The translations under genes and the position numbers were made by a program. Source: WHSW01 sp963842795 (lineage in GTDB: Bacteria > Actinomycetota > Thermoleophilia > Solirubrobacterales > 70-9). From it: a DNA stretch of 64,000 nt. Of this stretch, positions 49,861-57,942 are shown one piece after another. The notes beneath the pieces were generated by a model that saw nothing but the letters and a program-made list of their open reading frames with translations, did not search any database and was not told the origin of the DNA. The stretch spans positions 1-64,000 of the forward strand of contig CAWJHV010000028.1 of the NCBI GenBank assembly GCA_963842795.1, given 5' to 3'. Numbering within the stretch: the first letter of the stretch is position 1; the number at the start of each line of letters is the position of its first letter.

Positions 49861-50454
49861 GTGAACGTCGCCGAGCTCGCGCGCCAGATCGAGCACAAGG
49901 TCGCCCCGGAACCGCTGATCGCGGTCCAGGGGCTCGCAAACACGTTCGCCTGGGAGCCCGGGGAGGAGCGGCTGGTCGATCCGGCCTCCGCCCGGGAGTG
50001 GCTGCTCGAGTCGGACCTCGCCGCGCCCGCCGTCGAGGTCGGCGAGCGCGAGCTCGAGCTGCTGCTCGAGTGCCGTGAGGTGATCCGGGATCTGATCGAC
50101 GCCAACGTCGACGGCGACCCCGACGCCGCGGTCCCCCGACTCCGCCGCCTCGCCGCGGCGCACCCGGTCGAGCTGGTCGCCGCCGAGGACGGGACGCTCG
50201 CTCTCGATCTCACTCCCCCGGCGACTGTCGACGCGGTCATCTCCCAGTTGGTCGGGATCGTCTTCGCCGCCCAGCTCGAGGGCGAGTGGTCGCGGCTCAA
50301 GGTCTGCGCCAGCGACGAGTGCCGATGGGCCTTCTACGACAGCTCACGCAATCGCAGCGGGACCTGGTGCCAGATGGAGACCTGCGGCAACCAGATCAAG
50401 AACCGCGCCTACCGGCGGCGGAAGACAGCCGACCGACCGCGGGCCTCCGCGTAG
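49861..50454 (+). CDS. CGNR zinc-finger (ABATE-domain) regulator
   Basis: 197 aa, GTG start. N-terminal ABATE-type domain with FANT-like motif (IAVQGLANTFAW), DPASAREWLLESDL and ELLLECREVIRDLIDANVDGD; the C-terminal zinc ribbon has CASDECRWAFYDSSRNRSGTWC and METCGNQIKNRAYRRRK: four Cys in two C-x4-C pairs. The hallmark CGNR reads CGNQ here, a conservative departure. Predicted stress-responsive DNA-binding regulator (family expectation). Confidence 0.85.
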   Translation: MNVAELARQIEHKVAPEPLIAVQGLANTFAWEPGEERLVDPASAREWLLESDLAAPAVEVGERELELLLECREVIRDLIDANVDGDPDAAVPRLRRLAAAHPVELVAAEDGTLALDLTPPATVDAVISQLVGIVFAAQLEGEWSRLKVCASDECRWAFYDSSRNRSGTWCQMETCGNQIKNRAYRRRKTADRPRASA

Positions 50455-50477
50455 CCGACCGAGCGCGCCACTTCGGC

Positions 50478-50681
50478 TCAGTCCTCTTCCTCTCCGATCC
50501 GCGGTCCGACCTTGATGACCTCGGGCCACGGCTCGAGCGCCTCCGGCGGCGGCTCGACCCCGGCCTCGCGGGCCGCCATCCGCTGGAAGTAGCGCTCGAA
50601 CCCGGCCACCACCGATACCGCCCCGCCCGATCCCTCGCCGCGAAGCAGGACCTTCGGTTCGAATGACCTCTGCCTGCTCAT
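50478..50681 (-). CDS. Small hypothetical protein
   Basis: 67 aa, ATG at 50681, four bases after the DUF2269 stop. MSRQRSFEPKVLLRGEGSGGAVSVV, then FERYFQRMAAREAGVEPPPEALEPWPEVIKVGPRIG and an acidic end. No domain recognised. The close spacing and sensible composition (amphipathic helix ERYFQRMAAREAG) support a real gene in the exporter operon; short length limits certainty. Confidence 0.5.
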   Translation of the reverse strand: MSRQRSFEPKVLLRGEGSGGAVSVVAGFERYFQRMAAREAGVEPPPEALEPWPEVIKVGPRIGEEED

Positions 50682-50685
50682 CGCC

Positions 50686-51165
50686 TCAGAGCCCCGGCTT
50701 GAAGACCATGTCCCAGGCGGCGACCACGAGCAGCCCGACGATGAGCCAATAGCCCCACGACCAGCGGGTGAGCCGGCGCAGGGCCAGGTCGTGGTCGTCG
50801 TCCGCGACCGCGCGCTCGGCCTGGATCGCCGCCCGGCTCTGGTGGGCCGCGCCGACCACGAACGCGGCGGCGAACAGGCCGAGAGCGAACTGGACCCAGA
50901 ACTGCCCGAAGTCCCAGGCGGCGCTGTCGAGCACCATCCAGATCCCGAGCCCGACCACCGCGATCATCGACGGGGCGAGCACCAAGGGACCGATCCGGCG
51001 CAGATTGCCGACGAAGCGAGTGACGGCTTCGGCCTCGCCGCCGCGCACGACCTGCGTCGCGAGCACGCCGAGCAGCAGCCCGCCCCCGACCCAGACCATC
51101 GCGGCGACGATGTGGCCGAACAGCAGCCAGTCGTAGAGCGCGGCGGCGGGGGCCATCCCGGGCAT
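50686..51165 (-). CDS. DUF2269-like integral membrane protein
   Basis: 159 aa. Four hydrophobic segments: LYDWLLFGHIVAAMVWVGGGLLLGVLA with the conserved K/L-x-x-H-I-x-x-x-x-x-W-G motif, IGPLVLAPSMIAVVGLGIWMVL, FWVQFALGLFAAAFVVGAA and WGYWLIVGLLVVAAWDMVFKPG. DUF2269 (PF10027) proteins resemble CopD-like membrane proteins; function unknown. The ATG shares a base with the exporter stop (TGATG), so translation is coupled. Confidence 0.75.
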   Translation of the reverse strand: MPGMAPAAALYDWLLFGHIVAAMVWVGGGLLLGVLATQVVRGGEAEAVTRFVGNLRRIGPLVLAPSMIAVVGLGIWMVLDSAAWDFGQFWVQFALGLFAAAFVVGAAHQSRAAIQAERAVADDDHDLALRRLTRWSWGYWLIVGLLVVAAWDMVFKPGL

Positions 51166-52739
51166 CAGCTCACCTCCTGCGGAACGCGCGAAGTCCCGCT
51201 CGGCATCCGCCCCCCGGCCGGGCGCTCGGGCTCCGCGTGCTCGCGCTCGGACCGATCGGCCTTACCGGCCGGGGCGCCGCCGGTCCTCAACGGCACCTCC
51301 TTGAGCAGCAGCACCACGAGCAACGCGAGCGCCGCCAACGGGGCCGCGACGATGAACACCGCCTGGACGCCGTCGATGACGTCGCTGCGAAGCACCGTGC
51401 CGAGGCCCGAGCCGCCGGCGTCCGACGCCGTCCCTCCGGCCTGGGCGGCGAACACCGCGCCGAGGACAGCGGCGCCGACGGCTCCTCCGAGCGCGCGGAA
51501 GAAGCCCGTGGTCGCGGTGGCGATCCCGAGCTCGCGCCGGTCGACGCTGTTCTGCACGGCGACGATCAGCACCTGGCCGACCATGCCGAAGCCGAGCCCG
51601 AAGACCGCGAGGCCGACTCCGGTCGCGATCTGCGACGGGTTCCCGGCCAGTGCCGCGAGCAGCACCAGCGCCGCGCTCATCAGGCCGAGGCCGGCGACCG
51701 GGAATCGCTTGTAGCGGCCCGTGTGCGCGATGCTGCGCCCGGAGAGCGTGGTCGAGATCGTGATCCCGAGCATCGCCGGGACCAGCAGCAGCCCGGCCTC
51801 GGTCGGGCTGGCGCCGGTGGTCGTCTGCAGGAACAGCGGCACGAACACCGTGATCGCGAAGAGCGCCGCCGTGCCGAGGAAGAGCGCCGTGCTCGCGACG
51901 GCCACCGCCCGGGTGCGCAGCAGGTGGAAGGGAACGATCGGATCGGCCGCGCGCCGCTCGTGCGCGACGAGCCCGCCGGCGAGCCCGAGCGTGGCGGCGA
52001 TCAGGGCGAGGATCGGCGCCGAGTCCCAGGCGTACCGGTCGCCGCCCCAGATGCAGGTCAGCATCAGGCCGCTGGTCACCGCGGCGAGCAGCGCGGCGCC
52101 GAGGACGTCGAGCGGCCGCTCCGGGCGCTCGGTCGCAGGCGCCGGCAGGCGCAGGGCGAGCCCGGCCAGCGCCGCGGCGCCGAGCGGGAGGTTGACGAGG
52201 AAGACCCAGCGCCAGCTCGCGCTCTCCACCAGCACTCCGCCGATCAGCGGACCGACGATCGTGGCGACGGCGAACGTGGCCGCCACGTACCCCTGATAGC
52301 GCCCGCGCTCGCGGGGGGCGACCAGGTCGCCGATCACGGCCATCGCCAGGGTCATCAGCCCGCCCGCGGCCGCTCCCTGGACGAGGCGCATGCCGATCAG
52401 CTGCGTGATGTCCTGGGTTGCGGCGCAGAGCGCCGAGGCGCCGACGAAGACGACCAGCGAGACCTCGAGCAGGATCTTGCGGCCGTGGCGGTCGCCGAGC
52501 TTGCCCCAGAGCGGAGTGGTCGCCGCAGCGGCGACGACGTATGCCGTCACCACCCAGGAGACGTCGGCGACGCTGCCGAGGTCCCCGGCGATGGTCGGCA
52601 GGGCGGTCGCCAGGATCGTCTGGTCGAGCACCGCCGGCAGCATCGCGAGCACGATCGCCGCGAACGGCACCGCCACGGAGGCGGCGTCGGCGCGATCGGA
52701 GAGACTGCCTCTGTTCTTGCCCCCAAGAAACCCATTCAT
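51165..52739 (-). CDS. DHA2-family MFS drug/proton antiporter (EmrB/QacA type)
   Basis: 524 aa from the ATG at 52739; about 14 membrane segments. Motif A GKLGDRHGRK between TM2 and TM3, motif D1 LDQTILATALPTIAGDLG in TM1 (with the D of QacA-like pumps), motif C-like GPLIGGVLVESASWRWVFLVNLPLG in TM5. C-terminal tail is charged. Predicted efflux of hydrophobic or cationic compounds using the proton gradient. Divergent from a TetR gene 66 bp away; first gene of an operon with DUF2269 and the 67-aa protein. Confidence 0.92.
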   Translation of the reverse strand: MNGFLGGKNRGSLSDRADAASVAVPFAAIVLAMLPAVLDQTILATALPTIAGDLGSVADVSWVVTAYVVAAAATTPLWGKLGDRHGRKILLEVSLVVFVGASALCAATQDITQLIGMRLVQGAAAGGLMTLAMAVIGDLVAPRERGRYQGYVAATFAVATIVGPLIGGVLVESASWRWVFLVNLPLGAAALAGLALRLPAPATERPERPLDVLGAALLAAVTSGLMLTCIWGGDRYAWDSAPILALIAATLGLAGGLVAHERRAADPIVPFHLLRTRAVAVASTALFLGTAALFAITVFVPLFLQTTTGASPTEAGLLLVPAMLGITISTTLSGRSIAHTGRYKRFPVAGLGLMSAALVLLAALAGNPSQIATGVGLAVFGLGFGMVGQVLIVAVQNSVDRRELGIATATTGFFRALGGAVGAAVLGAVFAAQAGGTASDAGGSGLGTVLRSDVIDGVQAVFIVAAPLAALALLVVLLLKEVPLRTGGAPAGKADRSEREHAEPERPAGGRMPSGTSRVPQEVS

Positions 52740-52751
52740 CAGATCTACTTC

Positions 52752-52769
52752 CACTAGAACTTTATAGTG
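52752..52769. promoter_or_regulatory. TetR-type operator between exporter and regulator
   Basis: CACTA (52752-52756) and TAGTG (52765-52769) are inverted arms of an AT-rich site; the string ACTAGAA also occurs twice in the same orientation (52753-52759 and 52770-52776). The whole intergenic region is 66 bp, so a dimer here would cover both divergent promoters. Confidence 0.6.
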
Positions 52770-52805
52770 ACTAGAATCTTCATCGAACTGTAGCACGGTG
52801 TCGTC

Positions 52806-53462
52806 ATGAATGCAGAGCCAGGACTCCGAGAACGCAAGAAGGAGCGGACGCGCGCGCTGATCGCCGACACCGCGCGGCGGCTGTTCGCCGAGCGCGGCTT
52901 CGAGGCGGTGACCGTGGCCGATATCGCGCGCGAGGCCGACGTCGCCGTCAAGACCGTCTTCAACTACTTCCCGACCAAGGAGGACCTCTTCTACAGCCGC
53001 CTCGAGGCGTTCGAGGAGGCCCTGCTGACGGCGGTCCGCGAGCGCAAGCCCGGCGAGACGGTGCTCGCGGCGTTCCGGCGGTTCCTGCTCCGGCAGCAGG
53101 GCGTGCTGAAGATGGAGTCGGACGACGGCGACGCCGAGGCGACCCGCCAGCTTCGAACGGTCACCCGGGTGATCACCGAGAGCCCCGCTCTGCTGGCGCG
53201 CGAGCGCCAGGTGATCTCGCGCTACGAGGAGGCGCTCGCGGCCCTGATCGCCGAGGAGACCGGTTCCGCTCCCGGCGCGGCCGAGCCCCGCGTCGTCGCC
53301 AACGCGCTGTTCGGCCTGCACCGGGCCCTGATCGACTACGTCCGCACGCGCGCCCTCGCCGGAGCCGGGGCGGCCGAGGTCCGCCGCGAGGTTCGCGCTC
53401 AGGCCAAGCGGGCCTTCGCCCGGCTCGAGCGGGGGCTGGGCGACTACGCGATCAGGGAGTGA
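52806..53462 (+). CDS. TetR-family repressor of the divergent exporter
   Basis: 218 aa. N-terminal HTH: RTRALIADTARRLFAERGFEAVTVADIAREADVAVKTVFNYFPTKEDLFYSRLEAF, textbook TetR (recognition helix VAVKTVFNYF). C-terminal ligand domain with HRALIDYVRTRALAGAGAAEVRREVRAQAKRAFARLERG. Divergent placement from the DHA2 pump and the inverted repeat in between indicate that it represses pump and itself, released by a pump substrate. Its stop overlaps a possible GTG (53459) of the next reading frame. Confidence 0.92.
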   Translation: MNAEPGLRERKKERTRALIADTARRLFAERGFEAVTVADIAREADVAVKTVFNYFPTKEDLFYSRLEAFEEALLTAVRERKPGETVLAAFRRFLLRQQGVLKMESDDGDAEATRQLRTVTRVITESPALLARERQVISRYEEALAALIAEETGSAPGAAEPRVVANALFGLHRALIDYVRTRALAGAGAAEVRREVRAQAKRAFARLERGLGDYAIRE

Positions 53463-53503
53463 TTCGCGCCGGCGGCCCTCGCGCTACCGTCGCCCGAGTC
53501 GCG

Positions 53504-54394
53504 ATGTCGGTCCGCCCCGCCCTGATCTCCCTGATCGTCCTCGTGCCCCTGCTCGGCTGCGGGTCCGACGACGGCAGCGCCGGGGCGCCGGGGCCAACGA
53601 CGGACCCGGTGGCCCGAGCCGACGCCGTCCCGCAGCCCGATGAGCCGATCCCGCTCGGTCCCGATCGCCTCGCCGAGCGGCTGGAGGCAACCCGCGACTC
53701 GCTTCACGAGGCGATCGAACGGTGGCGCGCCGAGGGCGATCCGCGCAAGCACGCACCGCGCGAGGTGACGCTGCTCGCGCTCTACCAGCAGCGGATCTAC
53801 GTGCTCCTGACCTCGAGGGGACGCCTGGCGCGGGCGGTGCTCGAACGGCTGCGAGGCGAGGACGCCGCCGAAGCGGAGGACACGCTCGCCGCCCGGCGCG
53901 AGCTCACCTCGCTCTCCACGCCGGTGGCGCGCCGGCACTTTCGCACCGGGCCGGCCCTCCCGGCCGGAGTCCTGCTGCGCTACTACCGCAAGGCCGAGCG
54001 CCGGTTCGGCGTCTCCTGGAAGGTGCTCGCGGCGGTGAACTTCGTCGAGTCGGCGTTCGGCAGGGCGCGCAGCAAGAGCACCGCGGGCGCGCGCGGCCCG
54101 ATGCAGTTCATCCCCTCGACCTGGGATGCGTACGGCATGGGCGGCGACATCGACGACCCGCATGACGCGATCATGGGAGCGGCGAACTACCTGCACGCTT
54201 CCGGTGCCCCCGCGAGCTACCGCCGGGCGCTGTTCGCCTACAACCCGTCATCCGCATACGTCAACGCCGTGCTCGGCTACACGCGGCGGATGCGCCACGA
54301 CCGCCACGCCTACTTCGCCTTCCACAGCTGGCAGGTGTTCGTGCACACGCCCTCCGGGATCCGCCGGATCACCGGCCCGGGGCTCGAGCGCTGA
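53504..54394 (+). CDS. Lytic transglycosylase lipoprotein (SLT domain)
   Basis: 296 aa from the ATG at 53504, chosen because it starts the signal (VRPALISLIVLVPLLGCGSDD with lipobox Cys). A GTG at 53459 overlapping the TetR stop is an alternative. A helical linker (DRLAERLEATRDSLHEAIERW) precedes the SLT fold: WKVLAAVNFVESAFGRARSKSTAGARGPMQFIPSTWDAYG, with the catalytic Glu in FVES and the G-P-M-Q-F signature, then DDPHDAIMGAANYLHASGAP and ALFAYNPSSAYVNAVLGYTRRM. Cleaves peptidoglycan glycan strands at the outer face of the membrane. Confidence 0.9.
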   Translation: MSVRPALISLIVLVPLLGCGSDDGSAGAPGPTTDPVARADAVPQPDEPIPLGPDRLAERLEATRDSLHEAIERWRAEGDPRKHAPREVTLLALYQQRIYVLLTSRGRLARAVLERLRGEDAAEAEDTLAARRELTSLSTPVARRHFRTGPALPAGVLLRYYRKAERRFGVSWKVLAAVNFVESAFGRARSKSTAGARGPMQFIPSTWDAYGMGGDIDDPHDAIMGAANYLHASGAPASYRRALFAYNPSSAYVNAVLGYTRRMRHDRHAYFAFHSWQVFVHTPSGIRRITGPGLER

Positions 54395-54396
54395 GC

Positions 54397-54837
54397 TCAG
54401 CGCGCGTCCGCGGCCCGCTGGAGGAGGTCCCGAAACGTCGTCAGCTCCTCGGTCGTGAAGTCGCGGAACGCGGGCCGGCGCTCGCCGATGCAACGCGCGA
54501 GGGCCCGTCGGGTCTCGCGCCCGTCGCCGGTGAGCGACACGAGGCGCGTGCGCCGGTCGTGCGGCGCCGCGGTCCGGCTCACGAGGCCGCGGCGCTCGAG
54601 CTTCGTGATCAGGGTCGAGGCGTTGGCGGGGTCGATGTCGAGCATCCGCGCGAGCTCCTTCGTGGCCACCGAGCCGCGCAGGTCGAGCAGCCAGAGCGCC
54701 TGAGCCTCGCTGACCGCGAGCTGCAACCCCTCCGCACAGGCACGGAAATGGCCGTGCATACCCCGCACCAGCGGCCCCATGAGCCCGGCGATCTCGTTGC
54801 CGAGCCGCTCTCGCGTCTGCTTCTCATTCGCGCGCAT
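54397..54837 (-). CDS. MarR-family transcriptional regulator
   Basis: 146 aa. Winged helix: SEAQALWLLDLRGSVATKELARMLDIDPANASTLITKLERRGLVSRTAAPHDRRTRLVSLTGDG (recognition helix ANASTLITKLE, wing DRRTRLV). Dimerising N- and C-terminal helices on both sides. ATG at 54837 sits within the palindrome ATAGCTAT. Divergent from the 28-residue membrane peptide gene. Convergent with the transglycosylase, 2 bp between stops. Confidence 0.9.
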   Translation of the reverse strand: MRANEKQTRERLGNEIAGLMGPLVRGMHGHFRACAEGLQLAVSEAQALWLLDLRGSVATKELARMLDIDPANASTLITKLERRGLVSRTAAPHDRRTRLVSLTGDGRETRRALARCIGERRPAFRDFTTEELTTFRDLLQRAADAR

Positions 54838-54870
54838 AGCTATTTAGATACCGGTTACTTTATAGCTATA
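54836..54870. promoter_or_regulatory. Paired ATAGCTAT operators of the MarR gene
   Basis: ATAGCTAT at 54836-54843 (overlapping the MarR start codon) and TATAGCTATA at 54861-54870, both perfect palindromes, 26 bp apart centre to centre, in an AT-rich island. The region also holds ATACCGGTTAC. Expected to serve MarR autoregulation and control of the divergent transcript. Confidence 0.65.
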
Positions 54871-54912
54871 TCGTAGGCGCCGATGCCAAGCACGCAAAGA
54901 GAGTGAGTGCAG

Positions 54913-54999
54913 ATGGATGCCGCAACGATCATCGTCATCGCCGCCGTCGTCATCGTCCGGATCGGATTCGAACGGTTCCGCAAGTCCGGGAATGGCTAG
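54913..54999 (+). CDS. 28-residue single-pass membrane peptide
   Basis: ATG 54913 to TAG 54997-54999, preceded by GAGAGTGAG. Sequence: MDAATIIVIAAVVIVRIGFE followed by RFRKSGNG. A hydrophobic helix of about 15 residues with an internal Arg and a basic tail: the layout of small inner-membrane proteins. It is divergent from MarR and directly beyond its operators. No other gene fits this side of the promoter region, which supports it, but short ORFs are easily accidental. Confidence 0.45.
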   Translation: MDAATIIVIAAVVIVRIGFERFRKSGNG

Positions 55000-55005
55000 A
55001 CGCGA

Positions 55006-55878
55006 TCAGCAGGCGTCGTACACGTACCGCGCCGACCCCGGCTTGCTCACCAGCCGGTCGCGGAGCACGACCGAGATCCGATCGCCGACCGTCCGGCAGG
55101 CCTTGTCGAAGTCCTGGCGGCGGTACTCGACCTCGATCACCCGGTTACCGTAGACGTTGCGGTAGCGGTTGCACTCGTCGTAGCGGGAGCACTCCTCGGC
55201 GATCGCGAAGTCGAAGCCGACCCGGTCGGACTGCTTGCGGTTGATGTCGGCGGTGTTCTTCTGCCCGACCGCGAGGCCGAGGGCGTGGGCCCGTCTGGTG
55301 AGCGTCCTCGCGTAGGCGAGCGCATCGGGTTTTCCAAACGGGACGTCGTTCTCGAGCGGCGTTCCGTCGAAGCGCGTCCACGAGTCGAGGTTGTCGTACT
55401 CGACGGCCTCGAAGCCCTTGTCGTCACAGCCCTCGATCATCTGACCGACCCAGTCGGCGGCTCGCTTGCGTTTGCTCGCTTTGCGGATGTCGACCAGGTA
55501 CTCCCCGCCCCAGTGCGGGTCGTCGCCGAGCTCGCTCAGGACCAGGCTCGGAGGCCAGTTCGAGCGCTCGTCGGGACGGTCGACGCCAGACTCGTCGGCC
55601 TGGGTCTGGAAGGCGTTCACGTAGCAGATCGAGTAGGTCGGATCGACCGCATCGTCGCCTGAGAACCAGTCGCGGGAGACGATCGAGACGCCGTCTGGAA
55701 GCGGATAGTCGCCGCCGATCTGGTAGTCGAAGCCCGCGTTCGCGGGCGGCGGCGCGAGCGTACCGGCCTTGGGCGGGAACGATCGGCCCTCGCCGTCGGC
55801 GAGCACGACCGCCAGCAGGATCGCGGCCGCGGCGGCCGCCGCGAGCACGAACAGGCCACGCTTGCGCGCCGACGTCAT
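55006..55878 (-). CDS. Secreted GH114-type (endo-alpha-1,4-polygalactosaminidase-like) enzyme
   Basis: 290 aa from the ATG at 55878, with GAGGAGAG upstream. N-terminal signal/anchor GLFVLAAAAAAAILLAVVLA. Glyco_hydro_114 pattern: FDYQIGGDYPLPDGVSIVSRDWF, YSICYVNAFQTQADE, HWGGEYLVDIRK, MIEGCDDKGFEAVEYDNLDSW (the 'GfdaVe.DN.D' signature, carrying likely catalytic acids), LAVGQKNTADI and DFAIAEECSRYDEC. Family members cut galactosaminoglycans. It is the last gene of the leftward sugar operon, 25 bp after the ATPase gene. Divergent member; substrate inferred. Confidence 0.8.
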   Translation of the reverse strand: MTSARKRGLFVLAAAAAAAILLAVVLADGEGRSFPPKAGTLAPPPANAGFDYQIGGDYPLPDGVSIVSRDWFSGDDAVDPTYSICYVNAFQTQADESGVDRPDERSNWPPSLVLSELGDDPHWGGEYLVDIRKASKRKRAADWVGQMIEGCDDKGFEAVEYDNLDSWTRFDGTPLENDVPFGKPDALAYARTLTRRAHALGLAVGQKNTADINRKQSDRVGFDFAIAEECSRYDECNRYRNVYGNRVIEVEYRRQDFDKACRTVGDRISVVLRDRLVSKPGSARYVYDAC

Positions 55879-55903
55879 CGCCGCTCTCTCCTCGGCTCGA
55901 AGC

Positions 55904-57097
55904 TCATGCCGCTCGCACCACCTCTGACGCAAGTTCTAGCGCGCGACCGCTCTCGCGATCGAAGAGATGCACCTGCGAGGGGTCGATCGCGAGCTCGACC
56001 ACGCCCCTCGCAGATGCGGGCGGACGCCCCTGGAGCCGGGCGACGAAGCGGGCGCGCCGGTCGTCGGCGAGCAGCCGGCCCTCGTCGGCGCCGCTCTCGC
56101 CACCGATCGCCGCCTTGACGTCCTCGGTCGCGATCCGGGGAGCGTCGACCGTGAACAGCAGGTTGCACTCCGAGCCCAGCTGCTCGACCACGTCGACCTC
56201 CACCCGCAGCCGCGCCCAGCTCGGATCCACTCCCGGGCCGGCGACCACGAAGCTGGTCGGGCGCAGGCCGAGGACGACCTCGCGCGTGCCGGAACCGGTG
56301 CCTCGCGCGCCGGCGAGCCGGAGCTCGGTGGCGCCGAAGCCGACCAGCTCGCCGTCGAGGCGCGCCTCGACCAGGTTCATCGCCGGCGAGCCGATGAACG
56401 CTCCGACGAACAGGTTCGCCGGATGCTCGAACAGCCGCTGGGGCACGTCGCACTGCTGGATCACCCCGTCGCGCAGCACCGCGACCCGCTGGCCGAGGGT
56501 CATTGCCTCGACCTGGTCGTGGGTGACGTAGACGGTCGTCGTCGGCAGGCGCTCGTGCAGGCGGGCGAGCTCGCCGCGCATGCTCGTGCGCAGCTTCGCG
56601 TCCAGGTTCGAGAGCGGCTCGTCCATGAGGAAGGCGCGCGGCTCGCGGACGAGCGCCCGTCCCATCGCCACCCGCTGGCGCTGGCCGCCCGAGAGCGCCG
56701 CGGGCTTGCGCTCCATCAGCTCGCCCAGCCCGAGCATCGCCGCCATCCGCTCGACCCGCTCGGCGATCTCCGGCTTGGCGACCTTGCGCCGCCGAAGGCC
56801 GAAGGCGAGGTTCTCGCGCACGGTCTTGTGCGGGTAGAGCGCGTAGCTCTGAAACACCATGGCGATGTCCCGGTCGGGCGGCTCGAGCGTCGTCACGTCG
56901 TCGTCCCCGATCCAGACCCTGCCCTTCGTCACCCGCTCGAGCCCGGCGATCATCCGCAGCAGCGTGGACTTGCCGCAGCCCGAGGGCCCGACCAGGACCA
57001 TGAACTCGCCGTCGGCGACCTCGAGCGAGACGTCGTCGACCGCGAGCACGTCGCCGTCGTAGACCTTGGTCACCCGCTCGATCCTCAGCCCAGGCAT
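55904..57097 (-). CDS. CUT1 sugar ABC transporter ATPase (MalK/UgpC type)
   Basis: 397 aa. Walker A VGPSGCGKST (36-45), Q-loop VFQSYALYPHKTVREN, signature ALSGGQRQRVAMGRALVREP, Walker B AFLMDEPLSNLD, switch His in VYVTHDQVEAM. The C-terminal TOBE/OB regulatory domain (VFVG-like NLFVGAFIGSPAMNLVEARL, REVVLGLRPTSFVV) marks the MalK/UgpC/MsiK group, members of which can energise several sugar importers. 5 bp after the MalG-type gene. The only CUT1 ATPase in this window. Confidence 0.95.
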   Translation of the reverse strand: MPGLRIERVTKVYDGDVLAVDDVSLEVADGEFMVLVGPSGCGKSTLLRMIAGLERVTKGRVWIGDDDVTTLEPPDRDIAMVFQSYALYPHKTVRENLAFGLRRRKVAKPEIAERVERMAAMLGLGELMERKPAALSGGQRQRVAMGRALVREPRAFLMDEPLSNLDAKLRTSMRGELARLHERLPTTTVYVTHDQVEAMTLGQRVAVLRDGVIQQCDVPQRLFEHPANLFVGAFIGSPAMNLVEARLDGELVGFGATELRLAGARGTGSGTREVVLGLRPTSFVVAGPGVDPSWARLRVEVDVVEQLGSECNLLFTVDAPRIATEDVKAAIGGESGADEGRLLADDRRARFVARLQGRPPASARGVVELAIDPSQVHLFDRESGRALELASEVVRAA

Positions 57098-57102
57098 CGG
57101 CG

Positions 57103-57942
57103 CTATCCCTTCACCGCGCTCGAGGTCAAGGAGGCGATGAACGACCGCTGCGCCAGCAGGAACGCGAGCAGCACCGGGATCACGGTGATCACGTTGCCGG
57201 CCATCACCGCCGAGTAGTCCTGCGTGTGCTGGCCCTGGAACGTGGTCAGCCCGAGCGGCAGGGTCGCCTTCTCGTCGGAGCTGATCGCGATCAGCGGCCA
57301 CAGCAGGTCGTTCCACATCAGCAGGAAGGTGAGCGCGGCGAGCGTCGCCAGCGCCGGCTTCGCCAGCGGCAGGGCGACGTGCACCAGCACGCCGAGGCGC
57401 GAGCAGCCGTCGATTCGCGCCGCGTCCTCGACCTCGCGCGGGAGGTTGACGAAGAACTGGCGCATCAGGAAGACGCCGAGCGGGAGCACGAGCTGGGGCA
57501 CGATCAGCGCGCCGAGCGTGTCGACGAGCCCGAGCTTGTCCATGACGATGAAGGTCGGGATCATCGTGAGCTGGAAGGGGATGATCAGGGTCAGCAGGAT
57601 GAGCAGGAAGAGCAGGGTCGAGCCGCGGAACCGCAGCCGCGCGAAGGCGTACCCGGCGAGCGAGCAGAAGACGAGGTTGGAGGCCACCGTGACCAGGGCC
57701 ACGATGGTCGAGTTGAGAAACCAGCGCGGGAAGTCGGAGTCGCCGAAGACCGTGTTCCAGCCGTCGAGGTGAAGCGAGTCGGGGACGATCGTCGGCGGGA
57801 ACTGGTTGATCTGGGCGTTCGACATGAACGAGCTCAGGATCATCCAGATCAGCGGCAGGGCGAAGAGGAGCGCGGCCGGGAACAGGATCAGGTGCCAGGG
57901 GCTGAACGGCAGCCGGTCGCTGAGCCGCTCGACCGCGTTCAC
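57103..57942 (-). CDS. CUT1 sugar ABC transporter permease (MalG type)
   Basis: 279 aa, GTG at 57942 overlapping the MalF-type stop (GTGA). Six membrane segments starting LILFPAALLFALPLIWMILSSF; periplasmic IVPDSLHLDGWNTVFGDSDFPRWFLNST; EAA loop EVEDAARIDGCSRLGVLVHVALPLAKPALATLA; C-terminus AQRSFIASLTSSAVKG. Same architecture as the permease at 29282-30181 but clearly diverged. Confidence 0.92.
   Translation of the reverse strand: MNAVERLSDRLPFSPWHLILFPAALLFALPLIWMILSSFMSNAQINQFPPTIVPDSLHLDGWNTVFGDSDFPRWFLNSTIVALVTVASNLVFCSLAGYAFARLRFRGSTLLFLLILLTLIIPFQLTMIPTFIVMDKLGLVDTLGALIVPQLVLPLGVFLMRQFFVNLPREVEDAARIDGCSRLGVLVHVALPLAKPALATLAALTFLLMWNDLLWPLIAISSDEKATLPLGLTTFQGQHTQDYSAVMAGNVITVIPVLLAFLLAQRSFIASLTSSAVKG

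Noticed and set aside
49516..50163. Minus-strand frame opposite the CGNR gene
   Set aside because: Composition is Arg/Gly-rich and crosses the palindromic operator and promoter; the plus-strand CGNR gene has a recognisable zinc ribbon.
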